Below, in pieces: positions 11,436 through 22,286 of a stretch of 64,000 nucleotides of DNA. Position numbers and translations under genes: made by a program. The DNA is from Tremella fuciformis (lineage: Eukaryota > Basidiomycota > Tremellomycetes > Tremellales > Tremellaceae), in contig CP136492.1 in NCBI GenBank assembly GCA_032768795.1, positions 310,001-374,000 of the forward strand. Reading direction: 5' to 3'. The notes beneath the pieces are model-generated. The model worked only from the letters and a program-made list of their open reading frames with translations, ran no database searches and had not been told where the DNA came from. Positions within the stretch are counted from its first letter, which is position 1; each line of letters begins with the position of its first letter.

Positions 11436-12370
11436 TCAGTCCGCGCGGGGTTGTTTCATGCTGTCTATACATGTAGGGTTCTGCCACTTGCGCATGGCGT
11501 TAATATCATTAGGCGTTTGGAAGGCATTCAATGTCGTACTTGTGCCCTGAGTGTTCTGATTGATAGCCGTACAGCATTGTTGCTGGAAGAGATTGCGCAA
11601 GTCATCCATACAACCAGCATTGCTGGTGAGAAGCTCGACGAGCGTGCCCAACGTTTCCGTCCTGGCGCTCACAGACATGTCCAACAACATCTCCATCGGG
11701 AGCATCGAGTCGGTTCGACGCCCGCACTTGGCCCGAGCGTATTCATGACTGCCGTAACAGTAGCTGGCGAGCTTGTCACCTAACGACTTGGTTCTGCTCA
11801 GTTCTGGCCAGTGGGCAGAGATGACGCTTTCTATGGCGCTCCCGATCGGGTCGGGAGCCAGTGTGCTGTCTTCGCCGGGTGTTGTAAGCGCTCGAATGCC
11901 AGCGACTTCGAGTCTCTGCAAAGCGTTGTCCCATACCAAGTTGGGCGACAAGCAGACTTTATGGCGAGCCGTGCCAGACTGAGTGAGCCATACTTGTGGG
12001 TTCGAGGTTCCCCCTGCGGCTCCTGCCTGGGGACCTCTATCGACCAGTATAGGAGGTGCGAGGAGCTTGTCCTCGGTCACTCCAACGTAGGCGGATAGTG
12101 CCTCTGCTTGGTCCCGCAGAATGGCTTCTATGGTGGCGTCATCGACTGGCCACACTCGCTGGGCGGCGGTGGCATATAGAAGAATTCAGTGCTCCAGGCC
12201 GTCTGGATTGGCCATAAGGCGGCTGGCGGTCGCTGCTGAGGACGTCCTAATGTGCTCTGAGCACCCACGCAGTCGGTGGGAGATGGGCCGGACGTATTTC
12301 CGACCGCTTGGGCGGGAGGTCTGGGCATAATTGTCCTGATGCCGTTTACTCCACGATGCTTGCCACTCAT
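11436..12370 (-). CDS. orphan protein, probable divergent family member (two exons)
   Basis: The long frame (11436-12158) has no in-frame ATG at its start but is preceded by a CCCAG acceptor. A donor GTGGGT at 12268 joins it in phase to an ATG exon (12269-12370, reading MSGKHRGVNGIRTIMP). The 110-nt intron keeps frame and gives 274 aa. The protein has a Pro/Gly-rich lead, a strand-like ARHKVCLSPNLVWDNALQRL, then IGSAIESVISAHWPELSR, which resembles the family's I-x-S-T-x-E-x-V helix, and a long helical tail with several Cys. No signal peptide or known domain. The family link is suggestive, not firm. Confidence 0.5.
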
Positions 12371-12944
12371 GGTGTAAGTTGGGTAGGAACGAGCGCGGCA
12401 CCTCTGGCCCCCAGACAGGTCTGCCCGTTTTCTTAGAAGAACCCCACTCCAAGAACATCTGCCCCTTCAGACGCGCACATGCTTTGTGGTGGGGACAGAG
12501 GAGTGCGATTCTCCTTCAAACCGCCGGAAACCCCACAGGAGGAGAAGCGTGTCATAGGTGTCATAAGTGTCATAGGCCTTCGTGCGAACAGACTCTCCTG
12601 CATGCTGTGAGGAAGAAGGCTAGGTTTTTGGCTGTCCAGACCGCCGTAGCTAAGCGATTTGCGCTGCCTCCCCAGCTATCATTCGCGAAACTCCCTTGGC
12701 GGGCTATGTCAGACTGCCTAGCGCAAGAAAGGAGCTGTCCCCAGATTGAACGGTCGGGTTCACGCCTGCGCATAGCTGCTGGGACCCGTCCTGCCGTGAT
12801 GCCCAAGTCGCGAACGTTCCTCGGCGAAGACAGAGGACAGAGGAATCTTAGTGAATCATAATCCTGACGTTGCTTATCTGCTCTGCCGAGAAGCAAACTG
12901 CTCTGCGGTAGTTCCGCTCACGAGAAACCGTACAAACCCAGACA
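12371..12944. other. intergenic with a 9-bp triplicate
   Basis: Frames here (one of 160 codons on the plus strand) are irregular, overlap antisense frames and resemble nothing, so no gene is called. It holds the short direct repeat at 12549-12575. Confidence 0.4.
12549..12575. repeat. 9-bp tandem triplicate
   Basis: Three units of GTGTCATAG (the middle one ends in A instead of G), exactly adjacent. Confidence 0.8.
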
Positions 12945-13678
12945 TCAGGACACATTGCCCAAAACATCGACGGAAACATAAACCTCATCCCCGAAGAGGA
13001 CTGTGAGTGAAGTGCCGGTACCCGCCAACGTGTACCAATTGCCCTGCCGAAATGCGTTGGTGAAACTGGCCTCCAAGTCTGCTTTCCTATCCCTCAAATG
13101 CTCACGGTACGCTTGTGCGAGATCAGCCCCTGCGTACTCGACTGCGATTTGACTCGTCTCGAGGGTCTCGCCTCTTGAGATCTGATCTTGTAATTCTTGG
13201 CATTTCTGTACAAGCGTGGCGTAGGCATGTGCGACGTTTCTGCTCTGTGAGACTGCGACGGAGACTTGTTTGTTGTGAAATCCCTGCACCACATTATTAA
13301 ATAGCTCTGTCAGTTCCGCCTCGGCGCGGGGCGTGGAATGATCAGTAGTGTACATTTTCATGTTGAGATTCATCCTTCCAATCGGCGGAATGAGGATTCG
13401 ACATTCGAGGTCCACCTCGAAGTTGGTCCCCGCTGGGATGTACCGCGTCCCATAATAGGGCACGTCGAGCGGTCTCTCGTTCAGTGTGAAAGATGGTCCA
13501 GTCAGCAAAGGGTTGTGTGTCTCGTCAGCAGTGGTGACGGCGATAGACGGCCAGGCCGTTGATCCGCTTGGGTATGGATCGGCCTGTGTATCAGTCTTTT
13601 TTTGTAAGGAGGGTGGCGTGACGAGATGTGGCTCACATCTGTCGTGCCGCCAGCAGCAGTGTCATCACTAAACACCAT
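12945..13678 (-). CDS. orphan family protein (two exons)
   Basis: Exon 1 starts at ATG 13678 (MVFSDDTAAGGTTD). A 53-nt intron (13636-13584, GTGAGC...CACAG) joins it in phase to ADPYPSGSTAWPSIA and the long second exon, 227 aa in all. The core reads NFEVDLECRILIPPIG, then NLNMKMYTT, AELTELFNNVVQGFHNKQV, a long Gln/Ala-rich helix, and the closing strand SLTVLFGDEVYVSV. This follows the element order of the 18-34.7 kb family well, despite the opposite strand and the intron that plus-strand members lack. No signal peptide or membrane segment. Function unknown. Confidence 0.65.
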
Positions 13679-14251
13679 GGTCTCGCCACGGTAGAGACGT
13701 TGTCTCAGAAAAAGTATGGTGAACGGGTCAAGCACAGTGTCAAGACACTCCCCCGAGCCCACGCTGAGTTTTCATCAGCACTTGCACAAAGGTTGTCCTC
13801 CGCGCAATTTGCCAATCCTCCCCGCTTGAGACGTCTCGTCCATGGCGTTGCCTACGCGCGGTCTCAAACACTCAACAACACCAAGCAGGAGACGCGTCGC
13901 GTACTAGGAATATGAGATTTGCCACCGCCACATTCCTCGGCGTTTTCCGGTGATTCATAAAAGTCTCACCGCCAGAGGACCGTGTCCCTCTTTTGTCCAA
14001 AGAGGCTGCACCTATATATTCCTAGTCTCTCTTTCCCCTTTTCTCTTTCTTCTCCTCACCCAGTGTCGAGTAAAGAGAGAGAAGGACATAGTACAAGGTG
14101 AGCACGCAGCAACAGAGTATTTTGTTGGTCTGCTGATCGAGCCAGTCACCCCAAAACCCACGTAATCGCACTACTTTCAACTTTTTCTACGTGGTCGAAT
14201 CCAACCCCCCTCTAAACCGAAAACACCAAACCAGAAAACATCATAATCAAC
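13679..14251 (+). promoter_or_regulatory. PAB1 promoter and 5' leader
   Basis: Contains a TATATATT element near 14012 and, just after it, a long pyrimidine-rich stretch (CTCTCTTTCCCC... around 14026-14060), typical of highly expressed fungal genes. The leader before the ATG is A-rich (AACATCATAATCAACATG). No other gene seen. Confidence 0.5.
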
Positions 14252-16418
14252 ATGGCCGCCGTCGCTCCCGAGACGCCCAACGCTCCCACCCAGCCTGCTC
14301 CTAACGGGGTGAACGGCACTTCCTCTCCCGCCCAGAGCACCCAGACCTCTGCTACCCCGCAGCAGCAGGCCCCCGGTGGTACTGGCGCGAGTCTGTACGT
14401 TGGAGAGCTCGACTCGACAGTTACCGAGGCCATGCTCTTTGAGATCTTCAACATGATCGGACCCGTGGCTTCGTGAGTTGATTCTCTTATCTAAATCTGA
14501 CGCGCCGCGGCGGTCTCAGAATTTCGATCACACTAGTCCGACTCGTGTGACCCATACTGACCGGCAGGATCCGTGTCTGCCGTGATGCCGTCACGCGTCG
14601 TTCGCTCGGGTACGCCTATGTCAACTATCTCAACACCAACGATGGCGAGCGCGCTCTCGAGCACCTCAACTACTCGCTCATCAAGGGCCGCCCCTGCCGT
14701 ATTATGTGGTCCCAGCGTGACCCCGCCCTCCGCAAGACCGGCCAGGGCAACATCTTCATCAAGAACCTTGATGAGTCGATCGACAACAAGGCCCTCCACG
14801 ACACCTTTGCTGCCTTTGGTGAGATCCTCTCCTGCAAGGTCGGCTACGACGAGAACGGCAAGTCTCGCGGTTTCGCCTTTGTCCACTACTCCACGGGTGC
14901 CGCCGCCGAGGCTGCGATCGAGAACGTCAACGGTATGCTCCTGAACGACAAGAAAGTGTACGTTGGCCACCACATTGGCAAGAAGGAGCGCCAGTCCAAA
15001 GTCGAGGAGCAGCGCGCCCAGTTCACCAACGTTTACGTCAAGAACCTGGACGAGGGGGTCACCGACAAGGAGTTCGAGGACCTCGTCGCCAAGTTCGGCG
15101 AGACTGTGTCGATCGCTCTCGGCAAGGACGATGAGGGCAAGAGCAAGGGCTTTGGCTTTGTCAACTTCACCTCTCACGAGGCTGCTGCCAAGGCCGTTCA
15201 GGAGCTCAACGACCACGAGATCAACGGTAAGAAGATCTTTGTTGGTCGTGCCCAGAAGAGGTCTGAGCGGGATGACGAGCTCCGCAAGACCCACGAGGAG
15301 AAGAGGATGGAGAACGAGGCCAAGAGCGCCGGTGTCAACCTCTACGTCAAAAACCTTGATGGTGAGCGTCTCCTCAATCTCCCGGGAAGATGCTGACGAG
15401 CAGATGAGTGGGATGACGACCGTCTCCGTGCAGAGTTCGACACCTTCGGCACCATTACCTCGTGCAAGGTCATGAAGGACGAGAAGGGTGTTTCCCGCAA
15501 CTTCGGCTTCGTCTGCTACTCCTCGCCCGACGAGGCCACCAAGGCCGTGTCCGAGATGAACGGCAAGATGATCGGGACCAAGCCTCTCTACGTCGCTCTC
15601 GCCCAGCGCAAGGACGTCCGTCGCCAGGCTCTCGAGTCGCAGATGGCCCAGCGCGCCAACCAGCGCATGCAGTACGCTCCCGGCGGCATGCCTCAGGGCT
15701 ACATGGGCCAGCCGATGTACCCTTACGGCCCCATGCCCGGTTACGGCCAGCCCGGTATGATGCCCATGCGTCCCATGATGGGCTACGGACCTCAGATGAT
15801 GCAGCAACGCCCCCGCTACCAGGGTCAGCCTGGCATGGGTGGTGGTGTGCCGATGCCTTACGGCATGCCGCCTTCGCAAATGCAGTACGGCGTCCCCCAG
15901 CAGTACCCCGTCCGCCCCGGTGCCGTCAACGCTCGTCCCCCTACCGCGGCTCCCGGCCAGCAGCCCCGCGTCAACGGCGGTCCTTCGCCTGTCGGTCCTC
16001 AGCAGGGCCTTCCCGGTGGCATGCCCCGTCAAATGCCCATGGGTGGTCCTCGACCAGGCTTTGAGGCTGCCCAGCCTAAGCTCAACGCCCAGGCCTTGGC
16101 CCGTGCGCCCCCTGCCGAGCAGAAGCAGATGCTTGGTGAAGCACTGTACCCTCTCATCCACGAGTGAGTGTTCTCTTGCGTAATGCCTGGTCATAAACTG
16201 ATATGTCCAGGACTCAGCCCGACCTCGCCGGCAAGATCACCGGTATGCTGCTCGAGATGGACAACGGCGAGCTCCTTCACCTCATCGAGTCTCCTCCCGC
16301 TCTTCAGGACAAGGTCGACGAGGCGCTCAAGGTGCTTGAGGACTGGGGCAAGGGCGAGAACCCCAAGGCGGAGGGCGAGGCGACTCAGCCCGAGGCCGAG
16401 GAGGTCAAGGCCGAGTAG
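14252..16418 (+). CDS. PAB1: polyadenylate-binding protein, four RRMs + MLLE
   Basis: Cytoplasmic poly(A)-binding protein acting in translation and mRNA decay. Exons 14252-14472, 14568-15362, 15405-16163 and 16211-16418; all junctions are GT-AG and keep frame. Domains in order: Pro/Gln lead; RRM1 ([23 protein letters not shown]); RRM2 ([22 protein letters not shown]); RRM3 ([22 protein letters not shown]); RRM4 ([23 protein letters not shown]); a Met/Pro/Gly/Gln-rich linker; and the C-terminal MLLE domain ([33 protein letters not shown]). Codon use is strongly biased to C-ending codons, as expected for a highly expressed gene, and this creates a long spurious antisense frame. Confidence 0.97.
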
Positions 16419-16731
16419 AGAGGCCTGCTGGATGGAGATGGTAGTTTGGAGACACCCGCCGCCCCCGTATCCTGGTCATGTTGCGTGACGAGTATGCGCG
16501 TCGCTGGTAGATAGTCGATAGTGGTGGTGTGTTATGATGGGCTGGGGGGACTATGTACTATGGCTCTTCTCGCTCGCTCCTCTTCGGTCATTGCTGACGA
16601 AATTGCTTCCGTTCTTTCGTGACGCGGTCAGTGCTGATTTCGAGCTTTCAACCACCGTTGCGCTGTGTTCTTATATTTCTTGCCTGTATCATCCTAATCC
16701 GGTTGCACGACACGTCTGACAGCGCTCCGGA
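16419..16731. other. PAB1 3' flank / promoter of next gene
   Basis: No gene seen. T-rich stretches before 16700 fit 3' end formation of PAB1 and the start of the next transcript. Confidence 0.5.
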
Positions 16732-17823
16732 ATGTCTTTCAACTATTCGAACCCCTATGCGTCACCCGCAGCCACTGCACGTCCAACCTCGACGTCGGGG
16801 CGGAATCCGAGGGGATACCAGCTGCTCTTTGGCGGTCTGCCGCAGGACGTGCAGGAGACAGAGCTCAAGGTGGGTAGCGGCGTGGCCTCATGGCTTATGG
16901 GCTTCCAGATCTGCATGGGCAGGCTGGGGGCTCGTGTCAAGAACCCATGCTTATCCAGTACAGGAGCTCATCTCGCGCGACCTGTCGGAGAACAACCCGC
17001 CATACGTCAAGTTCCTCTACAACTCGACCGGGGCGTTCTTCGGGCTGGCGATAGTCCAGGTGAACAACGAATTCGATGCGGAACGCCTCAGGTCCACATA
17101 TAGCGGCCAGACCATCGATGCAAGTGGGTCAACCGTCGGACATGGACAATATATACCTGCTGACGCCCAGCTGCCCGGATGACCGTGCAGCACATCCTCG
17201 ACCCGGACCGCCCGTTCCCGCTCGACTCACCCCAGGTCCAGCCTTTCGTCCCTGCCCCTGCCCCCGCACCTGCTGCTACGACCGCAGTCGCAGCGCCCCA
17301 ACAGCCTCCCTCGGCGCCGAAAAGCAAACACACCCCACCTGTCTCGCAGGGCAAAGCAAAGAACGGGCCTGCAGCAGCGGCTGCGACGCAGACTGGGAAA
17401 CCGCCCGGGCTGAAATTACTGGCGAGGATGAGCAAGCCTGGCCAGGCTGGTGTGCCGGGACCGAGGACCCAAGCGGGGTATGCGGCACCTTTGAGAATGT
17501 CATCGCGGCGGCTGATATACAGGTTGATCGCTGCGCAGAAGGCCAACCTCGCTCGTCGATCGGCTGGCGCTGCTCTCCTCTCGCGCTTAGATAAGCCCCA
17601 CTCACCGGTCACAGCGGTCAAGACCAAGGCTGGGCCCAAGGGCAAGGCAGTGAATCCTCCGGCGAAGACGGCGGCGAAGGTGCAGCGGGCCAAGGCGGGT
17701 GCGAACAAGATGGACGTGGACAAGCCGGTTGCTGCACCCCCTAAAAAGGCAAAGACGCAGCAGGAGCTGGATGAGGAGATGAGGTTGTACGAGCGCGGGA
17801 GGAGATTTGCAGGGGCAGCGTGA
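16732..17823 (+). CDS. Yra1/Mlo3/ALYREF-like RNA-export adaptor
   Basis: Exons 16732-16869, 16964-17123 and 17171-17823 give 316 aa; both introns are GT-AG and in phase. An RRM follows a short lead: YQLLFGGLPQDVQETELKEL, then PPYVKFLYNSTGAFFGLAIV, FDAERLRSTYSGQTIDA and MTVQHILDP. The rest is Pro/Ala-rich then Lys/Arg-rich, and the end reads KTQQELDEEMRLYERGRRF, which matches the C-terminal UAP56-binding box of ALYREF/Yra1 proteins. Family members bind RNA and recruit the export receptor in the TREX complex. The RNP motifs are weak, so a different RRM protein with an ALY-type tail is possible. Confidence 0.7.
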
Positions 17824-18030
17824 TCTCTTGGATGTCATCGTGGTGGAACATGTCGTTGAGGGGTGAGCTCCTACGTCACTCATCTTCTGGCATGTGTTCC
17901 GGACACGTGAAGGACGCCAGCGAGTCCAGCGTTACTCAAAGGATCCCGCTATCAGCTCTCACCTGCCACGCCCGAAACTGACACGGCGCGAGCATGTGAT
18001 CGTGGGAGCCAGCTATCGCATAGGCGAGGC

Positions 18031-18050
18031 CCAGACATGCCCAGACATGC
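18031..18050. repeat. 10-bp direct duplicate abutting a TATA box
   Basis: Two adjacent copies of CCAGACATGC, ending at the base before TATAAAA (18051). Could be a regulator-binding site or a slippage product. Confidence 0.7.
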
Positions 18051-18057
18051 TATAAAA
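18051..18057 (+). promoter_or_regulatory. TATA box
   Basis: TATAAAA 61 bp before the ATG at 18112. Confidence 0.6.
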
Positions 18058-18111
18058 CACTGATAAACGCTTCTCTACGACTTCGCAATTCATCCCCAAG
18101 GGAACAAGACC

Positions 18112-18753
18112 ATGGATACCGCATATTCCTACGACGAAAGCTCCCTTGGGGAGGCGTCTCAAGTAGAGACCACTCAGGCCCCGGCATCCCAAATCCAAGA
18201 AGCATCTGCAGACCAAGACGACGACAGCATCTGGTTCGCCGATGCTTTCTCGGATGCAACCCCACAGCCACCCACGGCGACCGTATACACTGTGAACCTC
18301 TCTATGATGTATGACGCAGACCAAAAGCGGGTAGTCTGCTCCACGCAGACACTCGCCAGCCCGTCACGACAAGAGCACTTCTTCCCCGTCATTGACAACA
18401 CAGCTAGATCCTTCGCCAAACGAACTTTGAACGAGGTGCGCAACAAACGGGCGTTTAAAAGTGACTATAAGGATCTCAAAACCGCAATGCAGCGGGTGTC
18501 GCAGGGAAAGAACGCATCAAAGAACCCCATCAAGTTTGATGACGAAATTATACAGCCGCTGACGAGAAGGCTGACCATCAACTTGGCTCGCGAGCTCAGT
18601 ACCTATTCCAGGCGCACTGTATTCTGGCGAGAGGTTAAGGAGGCTAGTGCTCAGATAGGGGTAGACTATGACGCGTATGAGGATTGGTGGAATGTCGATT
18701 TTGCGCCAACCTCGAACTACCTCTTCGGACAGGAGAGCACTGATGTCTCATGA
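18112..18753 (+). CDS. tandem orphan family, member 1
   Basis: Intronless, 213 aa. The ATG at 18112 is preceded by AAGACC and lies 61 bp from a TATA box. Residues 1-60 are acidic, Ser/Gln-rich and disordered. The family core starts at TVYTVNLSMMYD (about residue 62), continues with a second strand lacking the usual Trp, then VIDNTARSFAKRTLNEV, the family helix. A basic helix and a Trp-rich end (YEDWWNVDFAP) follow. It is the left-most clear member of the block and rather divergent. No signal peptide or membrane helix. Function unknown. Confidence 0.75.
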   Translation: MDTAYSYDESSLGEASQVETTQAPASQIQEASADQDDDSIWFADAFSDATPQPPTATVYTVNLSMMYDADQKRVVCSTQTLASPSRQEHFFPVIDNTARSFAKRTLNEVRNKRAFKSDYKDLKTAMQRVSQGKNASKNPIKFDDEIIQPLTRRLTINLARELSTYSRRTVFWREVKEASAQIGVDYDAYEDWWNVDFAPTSNYLFGQESTDVS

Positions 18754-19363
18754 CAGCAAAGGGTATGACTCCCATGGCTGGTGGGTAACTCTGTGGCTTC
18801 CCAGTACGGACAGGGATATACGATGCATTTTCCCTCTTTTGTCGCCTCCGTCAGACCTCCGTCGAGGCGATTCTCTCGCGGATCATGCTTCGGGTTCAGC
18901 TGCCGGGCATTCGGCGGCCAGTCACCCATGTCTTATGAGGTGCAGTCGGAGACAGTTGCTGTCCTGGGGGCATCGCCACTATCTCACGCATTGTCCACTC
19001 GACTAGATTTGACGAGGGTGTGCAGCACTCGATCATGGTTCAAGGGGTCCCAGCATGACCCACCTATCTGGGCGATATCACCTGCTGCAGCACGGTACAG
19101 TACCGTACTACATATTTTCTGGGCGAATCTGTGTCTCCCCGAGGATTCTCAAAGTGAGGGCGAGACCGTGGGACGGAGACAGATTCTCAGGTTCTCACAG
19201 TAATGCCACAGTGGCCGTCCCCACGCTCATCCGCTGAAACTTCCCCGTGCGATTATTCCACTTCACGTAGGTATATAAGGGGTGAGTCGCGCATCTCCGA
19301 CAACAGCTGATTTCCCCAACCAGTTGGACCTTCTCTAAGATCAATTTTTCAATAGAGCGCGAA
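18754..19363. other. intergenic with TATA box of the next gene
   Basis: Holds TATATAA at 19272-19278, 92 bp before the next ATG. Otherwise only short chance frames. Confidence 0.5.
19272..19278 (+). promoter_or_regulatory. TATA box
   Basis: TATATAA 92 bp before the ATG at 19364. Confidence 0.6.
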
Positions 19364-19936
19364 ATGCCCAACAGCACCGCGCTGAGCTTCGATGAGCCAT
19401 CGAATAGCACGCAGGACGACACTGCGACCGTGGCAGCCACGGAATGCGCATTCACGGTCACATTGGCCCCCTATATCCACGATGACACTTTCGAATGGAG
19501 CATCAGGATTTTTGAGAGCGCGAACGTCCCAGCAGAGTATAGCGCCATCGTCCGGTCCACGGTCGAGGAGTTTGTTTCCAATCAATGGACAGCATCCCGC
19601 CTGAAAGCCACCGAGAGGCTGCAGAATGCTATATGGGCATGGAGTTATTCTCGTCTTAGGGTTTCTGAATGCGAAGGAGCGTGGTCAGGTGCGATGTCGT
19701 CGCATCCCGCAGCCACGCAGGAAATCCTTGCCAGGAAAAGAGAGTGGGACAAAGCCGAAAGGGATCACTGGCGTGCGCAGGATGAGCTGAGGAAAGCCTT
19801 CGAGAGTCAATTAGATCAGAGAAACAGAGACTATGTCAACAACTATCTCAAAGCTGCGCTCGCTTCCAAAGACACCGATCAAACAGCGGTGCTCCCCAAG
19901 TTTGCTGTTTACTTTGGTTCCTCAATAGGAGCTTGA
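19364..19936 (+). CDS. tandem orphan family, member 2
   Basis: Intronless, 190 aa. Short disordered lead, then the full core: CAFTVTLAPYIHDDTFEWSI with the conserved Trp, YSAIVRSTVEEFVSNQW, a helical middle with AWSYSRL and WDKAERDHWRAQDELRKAF, then RDYVNNYLKAALASKDTDQ and the closing strand FAVYFGSS. It is most similar to members 3 and 4 to its right: all three share the W-D/E-x-A...A-x-D-x-L-R-x-A block, the YVNNYL/YVDNYL motif and the D-Q/P-A-A/V lead into the last strand. These three form a recent subfamily. Confidence 0.85.
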   Translation: MPNSTALSFDEPSNSTQDDTATVAATECAFTVTLAPYIHDDTFEWSIRIFESANVPAEYSAIVRSTVEEFVSNQWTASRLKATERLQNAIWAWSYSRLRVSECEGAWSGAMSSHPAATQEILARKREWDKAERDHWRAQDELRKAFESQLDQRNRDYVNNYLKAALASKDTDQTAVLPKFAVYFGSSIGA

Positions 19937-20505
19937 CTTCAAACGATGCATGCGAATGCGTGAATGAACAGATCACTCTAAGATTCCTTAGCACCGGGAA
20001 GCAGATGCGATGAGTTCTTCCTTTTTCCCTTGGTCGAGAAATAAACCGATGTGATTCTTGCTGCGGACCGTGCAGTGAGCTGTCGGGGTATTGCGTTCAG
20101 TGTCAGTACTGTCACTTATGGCAATGCCAACGCTGAGCCTACCATCTGCTTGCTGAATACTCTGACAACCCGGTTGACGGGTATTCGCACGGTGTGAAGG
20201 ACTCGGCGATCGTCCCGCCCTCTTCTTGCTGTGGGTCGAAGTTCGCACCTCAGCTTACCTTCCAGGCTTGAAACCCCTTACAATCGAGCCTTCTCACGCC
20301 ACAGCACCGCCTTTCCACGCTTCTCGTTCCCGGCTTCACAGGGCAAGAAACGCGTTTACGCCGCCCGCCGTTGTCCGTGTCTCATGGCTCTCTCCTCCAG
20401 CTCTTTATCAGGTATATGGGCGGCGTCATTCCCCATCATATTTGGCAGCATCGTCGTGTTCAAGTTCTCCCACCTCACCTCTTCACATCAGACGATCAGA
20501 CGAGA
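19937..20505. other. intergenic with probable TATA box
   Basis: TATATGG at 20413, about 90 bp before the next ATG, is the best promoter element. The frame is open from 20371, but the extra residues do not match the family and are read as leader. Confidence 0.45.
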
Positions 20506-21102
20506 ATGCCCGAGGACAAGACGAATTGCTCTCAATCTTGTGACGGCAGCCAAGACGACACTACAGCCGAACCATCCTCACCAAACACCTCGGCTGAGCC
20601 ATTGACGGGCACCGGAGTGTACACGGTGACCATTTCTCTAGATACCTCAGGACCGATGGAGTGGAAGGTCAAAGTCGCTCCTAGCTACAATGCCCCGTCA
20701 GGGTATGACACTATAATCAAATCCACTGCGGAGAAGTTTGTACAAAGCAAATGGACCGCGCGACCCATGTACACCTCTCCGAGACTGGTGCAGGCTAAAC
20801 AAACGTTCTTTGAGTCGCTCACCAGATTTACGGAGGCGGTCCACGCATGGGAACAGTCGAGAGCATCGTCGCGTTCCTCCGCTGCCGAGATGATTGCAGC
20901 GAGTGAGGAGTGGGACAACGCCTGGAGGGCATTCTGCCGCGCACAGGATCACCTGAGAGCGGCCATGGAACGTCAACTCGCGCAGGATCACCAGGACTAC
21001 GTCGACAATTATCTCACAGTAGCGCTTGCGGCGACTGAACGCGATCCGGCAGCGGTCTCCCCCAGCATTTCTGTGAGATTTGGCATTCCGCGGCAGTATT
21101 AG
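20506..21102 (+). CDS. tandem orphan family, member 3
   Basis: Start chosen at ATG 20506 (MPEDKTNCSQ), giving 198 aa, because family similarity and the acidic/Ser lead begin there. Core: GVYTVTISLDTSGPMEWKVK, YDTIIKSTAEKFVQSKW, a helix with AVHAWEQSRASSR, EEWDNAWRAFCRAQDHLRAA, then QDYVDNYLTVALAATERD and the closing strand SISVRFGIPRQY at the very C-terminus. This is the clearest example of the family's architecture and a good seed for profile building. No targeting signal. Confidence 0.85.
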   Translation: MPEDKTNCSQSCDGSQDDTTAEPSSPNTSAEPLTGTGVYTVTISLDTSGPMEWKVKVAPSYNAPSGYDTIIKSTAEKFVQSKWTARPMYTSPRLVQAKQTFFESLTRFTEAVHAWEQSRASSRSSAAEMIAASEEWDNAWRAFCRAQDHLRAAMERQLAQDHQDYVDNYLTVALAATERDPAAVSPSISVRFGIPRQY

Positions 21103-21671
21103 GACATCTAGCAATGCCTGCAAAGGTCTTAAGAAGCACTGCAATCCGCGGTTTTTCAGCAGGCGGAACACATGATGCATTCTTCCCCCTTCCCTTGCCT
21201 CACAATCATGTTCAGGCGATTATTTTGCGAATCGTGCATCCGGTCAGGTGTCGAGATGAGTGTTGTTGGTCCCCGATAGCGAAGGACGATTGGAGTTCGT
21301 AGGTGTCACCTGCCCCATCCCCACCGTATTGCATTCATGGAGTGCTCCTAGGCTGACCATGGTCGTCTCAAGGTTTTGCAGAAGGAATTTCATCTACTGG
21401 TAGGCCGGAGCGATGGACCGATGTGTCCGCGCGGGTTGGTGGTATCAACAATACTTCACACGGTTCAGCATGAGCTTTCCCTTCGAAACGGGCTCACAGT
21501 TTCTCACACGGCTCGCTCTGACCCGTTCATGCTGCCTCACGAGAGCCTTCCGTTTTGTGCAGAGGAGAGTTGAGCAGATGAGAGAATGAGGTGCGGTCCT
21601 CGGAGAGAGGTCATATCACCAACGTCTTCCCACTTGATTTCACCAGCTACGATCTGTGGTTTCTTCACACG
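21103..21671. other. intergenic, nothing resolved
   Basis: No frame of note; no obvious TATA box for the next gene. Confidence 0.45.
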
Positions 21672-22286
21672 ATGTCCCAGATCCCCTACGACACTACGAC
21701 AAATGTCAACGAGTCTCCTCAGGTCAGCCCGAAGGACACCACGGCCTTGATCACACGGGCTTCGGCAATCTCTCCGCCACGCACGGACTGCTTATACACG
21801 GTGACGCTGTCACCAGTTCCCTCTGACATCGGAGTACATTGGGAGGTCGCTGTCGAGGCGAGTCATGATACTCCGTCAACCGATCGCCCTCTCGCCGCTA
21901 TCAAGTCCACGGTCGAGGCGCTTGTGCAAACAATGTGTACCGAGGGCTACAAACACATTTCCAAGGAATTACAGAGCGCACAAATAGCCTATGAACGGTC
22001 CCACGTCAGGTTCTCAAATGCACGTCAGGTTTGGGAAAACATGAAGAAAGCGGTCCCCCCTCATTCGGCAGATGACCTCGCAGCAAGTGCCAAAACCTGG
22101 GATGAGACTTTCTATACATCTCGTCGAGCACTGGATCACCTGAACTGGGCCATGGAGCGTGACCTTGAGAAGAGATACAATGACTACCTTAATGATCACC
22201 GCACTGTGGCGCGTGGTACAGGGAAAGCCGATCAGGCAGCGCTGCTAAGCAGCATAGTTGTTGGATTTGACAACCCCGAGTATTAG
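21672..22286 (+). CDS. tandem orphan family, member 4
   Basis: Start at ATG 21672 (MSQIPYDTT), 204 aa. Core: CLYTVTLSPVPSDIGVHWEV, LAAIKSTVEALVQTMC, a helix with RFSNARQVWENMKK, KTWDETFYTSRRALDHLNWA, then YNDYLNDHRTVARGTGKADQ and the closing strand IVVGFDNPEY. Belongs with members 2 and 3. The frame extends upstream to 21591 but that part is not family-like. Function unknown. Confidence 0.85.
   Translation: MSQIPYDTTTNVNESPQVSPKDTTALITRASAISPPRTDCLYTVTLSPVPSDIGVHWEVAVEASHDTPSTDRPLAAIKSTVEALVQTMCTEGYKHISKELQSAQIAYERSHVRFSNARQVWENMKKAVPPHSADDLAASAKTWDETFYTSRRALDHLNWAMERDLEKRYNDYLNDHRTVARGTGKADQAALLSSIVVGFDNPEY

Noticed and set aside
12379..12861. 160-codon plus-strand frame
   Set aside because: No recognisable pattern, overlapped by antisense frames, no promoter signals and wrong composition for the neighbouring family.
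14533..16194. 553-codon antisense frame across PAB1
   Set aside because: Produced by the strong C-ending codon bias of PAB1 on the other strand; its translation is repetitive (Leu/His/Arg/Gly) and matches nothing.
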